From positions 1-50,048 of the forward strand of contig PMJR01000127.1 in NCBI GenBank assembly GCA_003158475.1: DNA of 50,048 bases, written 5' to 3'. Below the pieces are notes generated by a model. The model was not told the origin of the DNA. It made no database searches and saw only the letters and a program-made list of their open reading frames with translations. The position numbers and the translations under genes are program-made. This DNA comes from Ignavibacteriota bacterium. Lineage in GTDB: Bacteria; Bacteroidota; Ignavibacteria; UBA10030; UBA6906. Each line of letters begins with the position of its first letter. Position 1 is the first letter of the stretch. Positions 34,783 to 43,180 of the stretch are shown piece after piece.

Positions 34783-34910
34783 GTATGCTCTCCGTATTGT
34801 TCAAGTCGGCTTTCGGCAAATGCGAGAAGCACGTCAGTATCCGTTCTTGTGCCCTCAACGGTCCGAGATGCTTCTCGGTGGAAGACGGGCTTATTGCGCT
34901 TATCCTTCAC
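34779..34910 (-). CDS. Possible 43-aa leader peptide
   Basis: A GTG-initiated frame of 43 codons begins ~5 bp after the expected start of the copy-C transcript and ends with a TGA that overlaps the ATG of the exported protein gene (ATGA). That geometry suits translational coupling. The ribosome site (GGCGGG) is weak and the peptide is mostly charged (VKDKRNKPVFHREASRTVE), so it may be non-coding leader. Confidence 0.25.
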   Translation of the reverse strand: MKDKRNKPVFHREASRTVEGTRTDTDVLLAFAESRLEQYGEHT

Positions 34911-34921
34911 CCCGCCGGGAA

Positions 34922-34979
34922 AGTGTACCGAGGAAGAACCGTCGATGTAATAGGGCAAAAGGAGGATAAAGGAGTTAAT
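34922..34979 (-). promoter_or_regulatory. Promoter and upstream activator site, copy C (exported protein)
   Basis: On the minus strand: ATTAAC (34974-34979), CCTCC in the CATCC place (34961-34965), -35 TTACAT (34945-34950), 17-bp spacer and -10 TACACT (34922-34927). The spacing matches copies A and B to the base. Confidence 0.65.
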
Positions 34980-35193
34980 CCCCCTTTGTCTGACGCAGGA
35001 GCCCTCCAGCTGTCTGGTTGCCCGGTCGGATGTACTGACGAAAGGGATTCGATGGGTTTCAGGCAGATCTGAGGAGGGTGCGACGAGGAGGCCTGCCAGC
35101 AGTGTTTTTACGGCACCTCTCGGCGGGGGTATCAATACGTAACGAAGAATGCGAGATTCACAGGAGATCTCGCCGAGGACCTGTGGACAAACG

Positions 35194-35218
35194 ACCGGCC
35201 GTCTGATCGACGGCCGGT
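35194..35218 (-). terminator. Stem-loop terminator after the type IX cargo gene
   Basis: ACCGGCCGTC (35194-35203) and GACGGCCGGT (35209-35218) pair perfectly with a 5-nt loop, 28 bp after the stop codon at 35246. Only a short T-rich tail (GTTTGT) follows on the minus strand. Confidence 0.55.
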
Positions 35219-35245
35219 GCATTCCAGAGTGGCCGGCCAGCGCCG

Positions 35246-36097
35246 CTATTTTTCCAGCATCATTTTCCTTTGCTGCACGAATCCGGTGGTCTGAAGTCTG
35301 TACAGATATACTCCGCTCGAAAGTCCCCCACCGTCGAATCGGGCTTCGTGCGTCCCCTGCTGCTGCACTCCGTCGACAAGTGTGGCCACCTCGCGCCCGA
35401 GTATGTCGAAGACGGTCAGCCGAACCGGGCCCGCACCAGCAAGCTGGTACTGTATCAGCGTGCTCGGATTGAATGGATTGGGGAAGTTCTGAAAGAGCGC
35501 GAATGCCAGGGGCTGCGTCACGTGTTCTGCCACACCGGTTGCAGTGCCCGAGAGGGACAAATCGTCGAGAGTGAACGCCGATCCGAGGTTGAACCTGCCG
35601 CTGTTACCACTCGATCCGGCTATCCCGAACCAGGTGGCACAGCTGTCCGGCGTTCCGCCCTGCAAGTAACTGACCGTGGCGGAGAACTGGGTGTATACGC
35701 CCTGTGCGATCTTGTTGGTGAATACCGCATAGCCTATTAGGGAGTGCGATTTGAACATTGAGATCCAACCGTACAGGCTGTCGCCGCCGACCGGATCGAA
35801 CGTGTACCACCCCGAGAATGTCATATACCGCTGTGAGATCGGGAATCCCGTATAGACAAAGGGGGCGTAGGGGACGGTGAAGGCCGAAACGACCGCACCC
35901 TGCAATGCCGAGGAGCCGGAATGAGCGGTTGAAGTCTGCGTCACCGGGGTATAGTAGCCCGCGTAGTTGTTGGTGGTCCACCCCGTGGGCTCGCCTGACC
36001 CCCACGTCTCAAACCCCGCATTGGGGATCTGGGCCTCCGTCAGGGCCGGAAACAGGACGGCAAGCGCGCAGAGGAAAACAGGCGCAATTCTCTTCAT
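35246..36097 (-). CDS. Secreted protein with type IX secretion sorting domain
   Basis: A 283-aa secreted protein from the ATG at 36097 (signal peptide MKRIAPVFLCALAVLFPALTEAQ). Residues ~24-190 form a carbohydrate-binding-like beta sandwich (IPNAGFETWGSGEPTGW, typical of PCMD or CBM-like modules). The last ~85 residues are a type A type-IX sorting domain: NFPNPFNPSTLIQYQL, VRLTVFDILGREVATLVDG and SGVYLYRLQTTG, ending KMMLEK. That domain targets proteins across the outer membrane through the type IX system, which is found in Bacteroidota. It is the strongest taxonomic marker in the window. No type IX machinery genes are seen here. Confidence 0.9.
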   Translation of the reverse strand: MKRIAPVFLCALAVLFPALTEAQIPNAGFETWGSGEPTGWTTNNYAGYYTPVTQTSTAHSGSSALQGAVVSAFTVPYAPFVYTGFPISQRYMTFSGWYTFDPVGGDSLYGWISMFKSHSLIGYAVFTNKIAQGVYTQFSATVSYLQGGTPDSCATWFGIAGSSGNSGRFNLGSAFTLDDLSLSGTATGVAEHVTQPLAFALFQNFPNPFNPSTLIQYQLAGAGPVRLTVFDILGREVATLVDGVQQQGTHEARFDGGGLSSGVYLYRLQTTGFVQQRKMMLEK

Positions 36098-36380
36098 AAC
36101 CTCCTCCATGTGTGGTTGTGAAAGAACGACGGTCGTGGATATCTGATCGGGAACAAGGGTTCGTGTTGGATTAACAGTCACCTCACGTCGATTGTTCCCG
36201 CGATGCCCATAAAAAGGCGACGCGCCCCCCTCCCCGTCTCCTACGGGGCCCGATCGTACCGGGGGGGGGAGTGCAGAACGCAGTGCAGAGGGATATTCGG
36301 AAGCGCGATTTTGGACTGGATTTCCGGGACTGGGGCCCACGATGTGAGTGTTATGAAGGCGCCGATATCCTTCAGATGGA

Positions 36381-37880
36381 TCACCTGCGAACCAATCGAA
36401 AACTGATGAACGCCAGATTCTTGCTATCCGGCGCCCATGAGTTTACATCAAATGTTCCCTGCCCGCCCATGAGTTTGGCAAGCACATCAATGTCACCACC
36501 TGCCGTGGGTAGAAGTCTCAGCATAACGTCCTGATTCGCAGGATGTCCTTTGACGTCCTTTTCAAATGAGAGGAATGCTATCCATTTGCCGTCCGGCGAC
36601 ACATGCGGAAACCAATTGTTATACCCGTCGAAAGTAATCTGCTCCTGAGAGCTGCCGTCGGGTTTCATCCGCCAGATTTGACTTGATCCCGACCGGTCAG
36701 AATTAAAATAGATGTAGTTTCCATCAGGTGTGAACTCCGGGCCGTCGTCAATACCGGGCTGAGTGGTAAGGCGTGTTTCGCTGCCTCCGTGTGCAGGGAT
36801 GCTGTAAACATCCAGGTTGTCGTTTCGCATACCGGCAAACAGGATAGTCGCACCGTCCGCAGACCAGCTATGCCACCATGATGAAGCATTGGGTGTAAGA
36901 AGTCTAGGTTCACCCCCCTTGGCCGGGACCACGTAAATCATGGACTTATGCTCACCGACGTAATTGCTTGCAGCCAACTGTTTCCTGTCCGGTGAGAACC
37001 CATTGGAACCGCCTAGATTTCTTAATCCCCCCGTGTCGTACACACCGGGAACACCGCCGGCTCTCGGCAATTCATACAAGAGTCCCTTGTCGCTGAAGAA
37101 TATATGCTCCCCGTCCCCCGCCCAGAATGCTCCTTCGATATAACTCGCAGCGGTGTAGATTGCTTTTCGATCCTTCGATTCGATGGAAATCGTCTCCAAC
37201 GTGCTCTCGAGCGAGGATTCACCCGAACCTGCCCTTGTGTCGCTCGAGATCTCGACGTCTGAAAATATTGCTTTCTCCAGGACGCTGTTGTCATGAGAAC
37301 AAACACCCAGCCCGACGACAAACGGATCGTCAAATTTGATTTTGAATGACCCGCCTCCGGAGCGGAATCTACCGCTGTCGGGTGCAACTGACATGAATAC
37401 ATAGTTCCCTTCTTTTTGAATCCTGAGTCTTCTGGGGCCCCGTATGCTTGCTTGAATCTCGCGTGTCGGCCCCCCCTTCACTTCCCGATACTGCAGGGAC
37501 GTCAGGCCATCTCCGTGAAGAACAACATCTGCATACGGTGCATCGGGTTCGAGGTTCTGGCGGATTATGAGCCCTGCTTTTCGATGAGCATTACCCCCGG
37601 TGCCCACGAAACTGATTGCCGAAGAAATGGACAGATCGTGTGAAGCCTTCTTCCAAACATAATGGAAAGCATCTTTGACAAACCACATATTCTCTCCGCC
37701 TCCGGCGACAATATATCTCATGCTGAGGGAATCGAACGTCACCGAGCCTTTCCTGAGAACATCCCCTATATCACTGCTTCCTTCAAAAATGCCGAGCGGT
37801 TGTCTCTGTGAAAAGAGCAGACGGGTCGGGAAAAGAAGCATTACGGAAAGAATGAGAATTGCGCAAAATACCTGTTTCAT
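36381..37880 (-). CDS. Exported TolB-like beta-propeller protein
   Basis: A 499-aa exported protein (signal peptide FCAILILSVMLLFPTRLLFS) from the ATG at 37880. The N-terminal half (~30-200) has a jelly-roll, DUF1349-like pattern with WFVKDAFHYVWKK and KAGLIIRQNLEPDAPYADVVLHG. The C-terminal half is a propeller with repeated PDRKQLAASN, SADGATILFAG, TPDGNYIYFNSD, SPDGKWIAFLS and APDSKNLAFIS motifs of the WD40-like (PD40) type. Such proteins usually bind ligands or partner proteins in the periplasm or outside. It lies in the carbohydrate cluster, with an 87-bp gap from the GH2 gene upstream. Confidence 0.82.
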   Translation of the reverse strand: MKQVFCAILILSVMLLFPTRLLFSQRQPLGIFEGSSDIGDVLRKGSVTFDSLSMRYIVAGGGENMWFVKDAFHYVWKKASHDLSISSAISFVGTGGNAHRKAGLIIRQNLEPDAPYADVVLHGDGLTSLQYREVKGGPTREIQASIRGPRRLRIQKEGNYVFMSVAPDSGRFRSGGGSFKIKFDDPFVVGLGVCSHDNSVLEKAIFSDVEISSDTRAGSGESSLESTLETISIESKDRKAIYTAASYIEGAFWAGDGEHIFFSDKGLLYELPRAGGVPGVYDTGGLRNLGGSNGFSPDRKQLAASNYVGEHKSMIYVVPAKGGEPRLLTPNASSWWHSWSADGATILFAGMRNDNLDVYSIPAHGGSETRLTTQPGIDDGPEFTPDGNYIYFNSDRSGSSQIWRMKPDGSSQEQITFDGYNNWFPHVSPDGKWIAFLSFEKDVKGHPANQDVMLRLLPTAGGDIDVLAKLMGGQGTFDVNSWAPDSKNLAFISFRLVRR

Positions 37881-37976
37881 CACGATCACCCTTCAGTTAC
37901 TTGCACTTCAGTTAGTCGCGTTCCGGCTCCAGACAGGGATCCATGCTTCAATCGCTCTGAATGCGCTTCATGGTTG

Positions 37977-40900
37977 TCACTCCACTCCCCATCCATCCAC
38001 TCTCACGGCCGGCCTTTCCCCTCCACTGTCCCGCTCAAGCACATCGACGGCGACGGTGCGGCATTCTCCCGGCAAGAGAGAGAAGTAGTTGTCGTCATAG
38101 AAGGCGGGCAGAATCCGTTTTCCACTTTTCTCTCTCACCACTCTCAATGTCGCCATGAGTGCGGCATGGTGCGTGTGATTGGTGACCGTTGACCTCAGAC
38201 GCCAGGTCCCCCTGTCGTGTGATATTTTCGTAACGGCATCCAGATTCAGATTCAGAAGTTTTCGATTCCCTTTGCCCTGTTCCAGACCGCGCCAGTAGCA
38301 GTTTTCGGACACGGCTCTGCCCCCTCTTCTGAGCGTAAGCCGGAGGAGCGAGACAGCCGTCGAATCCTCCGGCGGCCCCACGGCGAGGCAGCGGCAGATG
38401 CTGTCCTCCGGGCAGACCACACGGGTCTCCTTTCTGGATCGGACAGTTCCATCGGGGTCCAGGGTCAGCATTTCCACGGTGAGCGGCGATCGGCCGGGGA
38501 GGCTGTAGTTGACCACCTCCACGCTGTCGCTGGAAGGATTCCATTGAACGTGGAGGGGCTCACAGGCTTTCTTGCTCCCGAAATACGCGGCGGTTGGCTC
38601 TAAGTAGTAGTCGTACGTTTGCCACACCAGTGAGGGCCAGGCGGGGTGACTCATCCAGAGCAAAAGACCCATCCTGTTTGTGCTCTGAGCCTCGAACATG
38701 CCCCGGTACCCCTGATAGTTGACCCATTGTGCGCAGGAAAGCCAAGTCCGCAGGCTGTCCACTTTCCCGAAATTGTCCTCCACGGCCCTGTTGAAGGAGT
38801 TCCCGTTCTGCGCTCCCTCCAGTGTAAAATCGTGCAATCCCCAGAGCGCGTTTTGAGGCCAGAGGGCGGAGTCGGGCAACATTTGCCTCAGGCTTTCGTA
38901 GGAGACAAGGTCGGGCATTCCCATCTCGCTGTGGAGTTTGTCCGTCGCCCGCCTCTCGAAGTAGAACTTCTCGGGCATGCGCCTGTACGGCCCGCCTCCG
39001 CTGACAACGCCGAAGGCCGAATTTGAAATATAGTGCACTCCCGGGTGAGCGAGCGACAACATATTTCGCAGCGCGGAATCAATGGCAGCCGGGGGGTTCC
39101 CTTCGTTCCGCCCGACATACAGCGCAAGGGATGGATGATTGCGAATGCGCCCGACGAAGTCTCCGGCATTCAGGATGAACAATCCCGCGTCGTTCGGGTC
39201 GGGGCCGTCAAACGGGTTTGCAAGCCAGAAATCCTGCCAGATCATTATTCCATGCCGGTCGCAGGCCTCGAAAAACGCATCAGCGCCGGTCTGCCCGACC
39301 CAATTCCTGATCATGGTGAAATTCATTTCCCTGTGATAGCGAACGGCGATGTCGTATTCTCTCGAGCGGTAGCGAAGCATCGACTCAGGGAATCCCCAGT
39401 TCCCCCCGCGGGCGATGAAGCGCCTGCCATTGACCCATATCTTCAAAGCACCCCCCTGCTCCGAATACGACATCTGTCTGATGCCCGTCCTGAACGAGCA
39501 GGCATCTGACGTCTCCCCTCCGGATATCAGGAATGCGAGATTCACCTTGTAGAGGTTCTGCGCGCCATATCCATTAGGCCACCAGAGACGCGGGCTCTTC
39601 ACGTGCAACGACGGATGCGTCACAGCGGTGAGGAGAACCGTTTTCGTCTCCGATCCGGCAAGGAGTACCGGCTGTTCGAAGGATATATTGCCGAAAGACC
39701 CCCGAAACAACCCTGCAATACCCGTCTTCGCACCGTTGCGCAGTGTCACCGCAACACGTATGTCAGCCAGAGAAGTGTCCGGGAGCGGGAGAGTCGCAGA
39801 AACGAATGGGTCCTCGATAGTTACAGGTCCGCTTTCGCAAAGATACACATCGCTCCATATGCCCGTATTGCGTCCGCGGATTGTCGGGATCCAATCCCAG
39901 CCGATCGAGGCATGGAATGTCGGGTTGTCCGCACCCAGTTCTCCGCCGTTCGCATCGGGGCTGGTGCGGGTTTGCTCCGTGGCAAAGCCGGGCGTGGAGT
40001 TTTTGAAAATCCGGACAGCCAGAACGTTCTTCTTGCCGGGGACGAGGATGTCCGTCACATCGAACGCGCCCCGGTGAAATGCGCCCTCGATGCGCCCCAG
40101 CGCATGACCGTTCAGGTACACTTCCGCCTTCCAGTTGATCCCGTCGAAATGGATATGCATCCGCCCTCCTCTGCGGGGCGCAGGTGCCGTAAACTCGTCG
40201 CGATACCAGAAATCCGAGTAGAAAAACGATTCGGAGATCGCCAGTTGATTGTCGGCGAAGTTCGGGTCGGGCAACGCCCCGATATTCAGAAAACTGACCA
40301 GCACAGTGGCGGGGACGGTGGCAACTGGCCAATCGCCCGCGCGGAATCCTGGCAAGGAAATCGTTTCGCCGCCGGCGGAGACCAAGGATTCACGCTGGAG
40401 CCGCCAGGCACCCCCGGCAAGATCCATCCTTCCATCCTTTCGCGAGCGGGAAATCGGGTGCGCGACGGCCACCGGACCTCCCGTGCCGAAGACTTCCAGT
40501 TCGCTTAGTATGTAACCCTCTATCGACACCGGCTTCCGCATGAGGATGCGCACGTATCTCCCGTGCTCCTTCCGGTCCAGATGTATGATCTCCGTGTTTC
40601 CTCGATCGACACTCAATAATGCCACGTCCCTCCAGGCAGAGGCATTGCCGGATACCTGGACGGAGCCCACGGCGGGGCGCCGTATCCAGTGGAGCTGAAT
40701 CCTGTCAAACGTGCACTCGGCGCCAAGATCCACCGAAACCCACTCTTCCCCGGTCCCGGCACTTTTCCACGCGCTGGTGAAGTGATAGGGGCCGCCGACA
40801 TCGGCGCGCTTCCCGTTCCCATACATGCCGAACTCGCCGACGCTCCACTGCAACGCATTGGGAGAATTCGCCTCAAGGCGGTAGAATCTGTATCGGACGG

Positions 40901-41567
40901 TTGAGTCAAGTTTGAACGGCAGGTTCACCGAGCGGAGGTTTCGAGGCCAGACTCTCCGGAGAAAGCCTGTTAATGTGTCGCCGGGCAATGCCTCCCCCTC
41001 TGCCTTTCCCGCGCCTTTCCAAATCGCTCCGTCGACGGAACCGCTTATCGAAACCTCCCAATGCTTTGGCGGGAGACTATCGGTCAAGAGGGTCCCCGAC
41101 ACACACACACTGTCGAGAGTGCTGGGAGGGGAATTACCTGCCAATTCCAACTGGAGCCATGCCCGTGGGCCATCAAGGGTTTTTCGGGTCATCGGATTCC
41201 GGTCAAGGACCCATTCCCGCTCGTTCCTCGGGAGGATGCTGTCGGTGCTCGACGTGGTGACGATCCACCCCGGGAGCGTCGAATCAATGATACCGTCGGT
41301 AATCAGCTGGGCCGTCAGGTTATAGTCATAGCTGCCCGATTGATATGACGCCCGGTGAAGCGCGAGATTGCGGTAGTGAACGGAATCGATGGTCTTCGAG
41401 GGGGAGTAATCCTCCGCCGGGTCGCCGGGATAGACCCCTACGCCGCGTGTCCGGTCCTGGGCCGGGGCTCTGAGGAATGAAACGGCAATCAGGGGGAGCA
41501 ACAAAGAAAACCCCCGGGAGCATGCCACAAAAAACGATCGGCCCCCGGGCCGCGCAAATGTCTCCAT
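37977..41567 (-). CDS. Exported large GH2 enzyme (exo-beta-glucosaminidase / beta-mannosidase type)
   Basis: A 1196-aa secreted glycosidase from the ATG at 41567; residues ~10-35 are a signal peptide. The N-terminal ~330 residues carry two discoidin-like (F5/8) modules (WLQLELAGNSPPSTLDSVCVSG and WVSVDLGAECTFDRIQLHW). The GH2 part has DFWYRDEF, VYLNGHALGRIEGAF and the barrel with acid/base glutamate in YVGRNEGNPP (~820) and nucleophile in LHSEMGMP (~880). The GRNE motif and DFWLANPFDGPD are like exo-glucosaminidase/mannosidase members rather than LacZ. The substrate is uncertain. A C-terminal beta sandwich ends the protein. Confidence 0.88.
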   Translation of the reverse strand: METFARPGGRSFFVACSRGFSLLLPLIAVSFLRAPAQDRTRGVGVYPGDPAEDYSPSKTIDSVHYRNLALHRASYQSGSYDYNLTAQLITDGIIDSTLPGWIVTTSSTDSILPRNEREWVLDRNPMTRKTLDGPRAWLQLELAGNSPPSTLDSVCVSGTLLTDSLPPKHWEVSISGSVDGAIWKGAGKAEGEALPGDTLTGFLRRVWPRNLRSVNLPFKLDSTVRYRFYRLEANSPNALQWSVGEFGMYGNGKRADVGGPYHFTSAWKSAGTGEEWVSVDLGAECTFDRIQLHWIRRPAVGSVQVSGNASAWRDVALLSVDRGNTEIIHLDRKEHGRYVRILMRKPVSIEGYILSELEVFGTGGPVAVAHPISRSRKDGRMDLAGGAWRLQRESLVSAGGETISLPGFRAGDWPVATVPATVLVSFLNIGALPDPNFADNQLAISESFFYSDFWYRDEFTAPAPRRGGRMHIHFDGINWKAEVYLNGHALGRIEGAFHRGAFDVTDILVPGKKNVLAVRIFKNSTPGFATEQTRTSPDANGGELGADNPTFHASIGWDWIPTIRGRNTGIWSDVYLCESGPVTIEDPFVSATLPLPDTSLADIRVAVTLRNGAKTGIAGLFRGSFGNISFEQPVLLAGSETKTVLLTAVTHPSLHVKSPRLWWPNGYGAQNLYKVNLAFLISGGETSDACSFRTGIRQMSYSEQGGALKIWVNGRRFIARGGNWGFPESMLRYRSREYDIAVRYHREMNFTMIRNWVGQTGADAFFEACDRHGIMIWQDFWLANPFDGPDPNDAGLFILNAGDFVGRIRNHPSLALYVGRNEGNPPAAIDSALRNMLSLAHPGVHYISNSAFGVVSGGGPYRRMPEKFYFERRATDKLHSEMGMPDLVSYESLRQMLPDSALWPQNALWGLHDFTLEGAQNGNSFNRAVEDNFGKVDSLRTWLSCAQWVNYQGYRGMFEAQSTNRMGLLLWMSHPAWPSLVWQTYDYYLEPTAAYFGSKKACEPLHVQWNPSSDSVEVVNYSLPGRSPLTVEMLTLDPDGTVRSRKETRVVCPEDSICRCLAVGPPEDSTAVSLLRLTLRRGGRAVSENCYWRGLEQGKGNRKLLNLNLDAVTKISHDRGTWRLRSTVTNHTHHAALMATLRVVREKSGKRILPAFYDDNYFSLLPGECRTVAVDVLERDSGGERPAVRVDGWGVE

Positions 41568-41748
41568 CGTTTCCTTCGTTCTTATGAGTTCACTGTCGGT
41601 AACACTCTTTCCTCTTGCAGCCCAGCGCGTATGTTGATTCCGGAAGGACTTACCTTGCAAGAGCATACCTCGTTTTTCCTCTATTGTCAAATCGGGGGCT
41701 CGGCTCATACGCAACGCGGGCGATCGGTTCGAGTCCCGTCCACCAAGC

Positions 41749-41787
41749 AAAAGCCCCGCCTCAAGGACAGGTCCCTGAGGGCGGGGC
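41749..41787 (-). terminator. Rho-independent terminator of the DinB-like gene
   Basis: A long GC-rich hairpin (GCCCCGCC at 41753-41760 pairing with GGCGGGGC ending at 41787, with further TCA/TGA and GGAC/GTCC pairs inside) is followed on the minus strand by TTTT (41749-41752). It lies 70 bp after the stop at 41857. Confidence 0.75.
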
Positions 41788-41856
41788 GTTCGGATTGAGA
41801 ACCGAGGAGTATTACTCCTTGCACGAGGCCCTGAGAGAGATTCAGGCCTCGAGGGC

Positions 41857-42438
41857 CTACTTCATTGTTTTCTCGGCGGCCTTTTGCGCGGCCGTCCAGG
41901 GTGGCACAACGCCCTCCATGCGTGCATAGGCAATGGACTGTCCGAGATGCTCGTGCATGTGGGACAGGAGCCCTAACAGGACACTCCGGACAGTCATCTT
42001 CTGCCCGAAGAAGTCCACCATGTTTTCGAGGGTGGCGTCCGACATGCTGCCAATTGAGGTCTTCACGAAGTCAAACGACTTCACAAGCTGTTCGCGGATG
42101 ACCTTCTTGTCCGTCGAGGCTTTTTCCCACTTCGTCGCATCCTCCGGTGAGCCAATGGTGAGACCTTCCGGCAGTGTGACGCCGGCAAGCTTGAGAACCA
42201 AATAATTGGCAAACGCGATATGTGAATACACTTCACTGATCGAGCGGACCTCTTTGTTCGGACGCCACGTCATCTTCCCTTGAGGGATGGCGTTCTCGAG
42301 ATCCAGGATCTGTTTCTGGGCATATTCGACCTGACCGGTCAAATCCGCGCGAAAACCCTTCCCATCTTCCGCTTGAACCGTCGTCCCGGCCGCCGCAAGC
42401 AACAGACAAATAGCAAAAGCATAAAGAAGACTCTTCAT
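41857..42438 (-). CDS. Exported DinB-superfamily protein
   Basis: A 193-aa protein with a signal peptide (MKSLLYAFAICLLLAAAGTTVQA) and a four-helix DinB-like domain. The conserved histidines that would bind metal appear in EVYSHIAFANYLVL (~75) and LLSHMHEHLGQSIAYARM (~160). DinB/YfiT proteins include thiol-dependent metal enzymes, but this exported form has no known reaction. A GGAG ribosome site lies before the ATG, and a strong terminator follows the gene. It is a single-gene unit. Confidence 0.85.
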   Translation of the reverse strand: MKSLLYAFAICLLLAAAGTTVQAEDGKGFRADLTGQVEYAQKQILDLENAIPQGKMTWRPNKEVRSISEVYSHIAFANYLVLKLAGVTLPEGLTIGSPEDATKWEKASTDKKVIREQLVKSFDFVKTSIGSMSDATLENMVDFFGQKMTVRSVLLGLLSHMHEHLGQSIAYARMEGVVPPWTAAQKAAEKTMK

Positions 42439-42795
42439 GGAGTACTCCGCTGGTTGTGAGTGAATGAATGGTTTGTTGTATGTGTGAATAGGGAAATCCG
42501 AAGGGCGGGGACAGGGCCGATGCGATCACCGAGTATGCAACAATAGATGTTGTTCAACCGCAAGGCCTGCCGTAGTCGAGAAGCATGGGTAAGAACAGTG
42601 CGAGAACTCCTGTTTCGTCTCGTGAACTTTTATTATAAGCAATTCATTGTTCAATGTCAACGTCCGGGAGGACCAAAGTGTCAGAAGTGCGGGCTCGTTC
42701 TGTGCATCCGCGATCGTCTTTCAGCTGTTGGTCCCCCCCCTTGCCACCGATACGTATCGGCAAGCGCGTTCAGGCCGTATTCCGGAAGAATGATC
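42439..42795. other. No gene recognised; one inverted repeat
   Basis: No coding frame is convincing in these 357 bp. The stretch 42741-42763 is an imperfect inverted repeat around the perfect palindrome CCGATACGTATCGG (42747-42760), flanked by TTGCC and CAA arms. A C-run of eight or more precedes it. It lies after the cupredoxin-like gene stop and may be a terminator or binding site. Confidence 0.5.
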
Positions 42796-43131
42796 TTACG
42801 GCACTATCATCTCGGGATGTGAACCCCCGGTTGCGAAATCTCTCGCCTCGTGCACATAAATGGCATATTGATATCTCGTGGGGCCGCTGGGATCGATCTG
42901 AACCATCGCCACCGTTGGTTGTTGGTGTGAAGGAGTCTTCCCGTGCCCGTGAGGGATATGGCGCACCTTCAAGAGTCCGTGGTCCGGGATCAAGATATCG
43001 ATCTTGGAACCTGTTTTGTTGTCCCACGCGATTTGATCGCCGGGGCTCACGTGAATCTTGTCTGCCTTCATTACCTTGGTAACCGGATCCTGAAACACGT
43101 TGATTACTTTTAATGCGGGTGATTGAGCCAT
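42796..43131 (-). CDS. Small cupredoxin-like protein
   Basis: A 111-aa protein without a signal peptide. The strand pattern KADKIHVSPGDQIAWDNKTGSKIDILIP and the ending YQYAIYVHEARDFATGGSHPEMIVP resemble cupredoxin-like domains. The loop region has several histidines (RHIPHGHGKTPSHQQ), but the classical copper-binding Cys-x(n)-His-x(n)-Met set is not complete: there is no cysteine. It could bind metal weakly or be a degenerate relative. A ribosome site is present in the GGGAGGAAGC region upstream. Its own transcript is likely. Confidence 0.6.
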   Translation of the reverse strand: MAQSPALKVINVFQDPVTKVMKADKIHVSPGDQIAWDNKTGSKIDILIPDHGLLKVRHIPHGHGKTPSHQQPTVAMVQIDPSGPTRYQYAIYVHEARDFATGGSHPEMIVP

Positions 43132-43180
43132 TGCTTCCTCCCTTGATTATTGTATGGTGCGTTTCGCTTCGGTCTTCGCC

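Larger units (their letters stand above)
34911..35245. other. Gene-free region with promoter C and a terminator
   Basis: No convincing gene lies between the leader frame and the type IX cargo gene. The stretch holds promoter copy C (34922-34979) and a strong hairpin (35194-35218). The remaining ~210 bp shows nothing further. Confidence 0.5.

Noticed and set aside
36130-36180. Possible further copy of the shared promoter element upstream of the type IX cargo gene (GGATTAAC and AAGGG words)
   Set aside because: The interval between the words does not match the three strong copies and no -35/-10 pair is in place.
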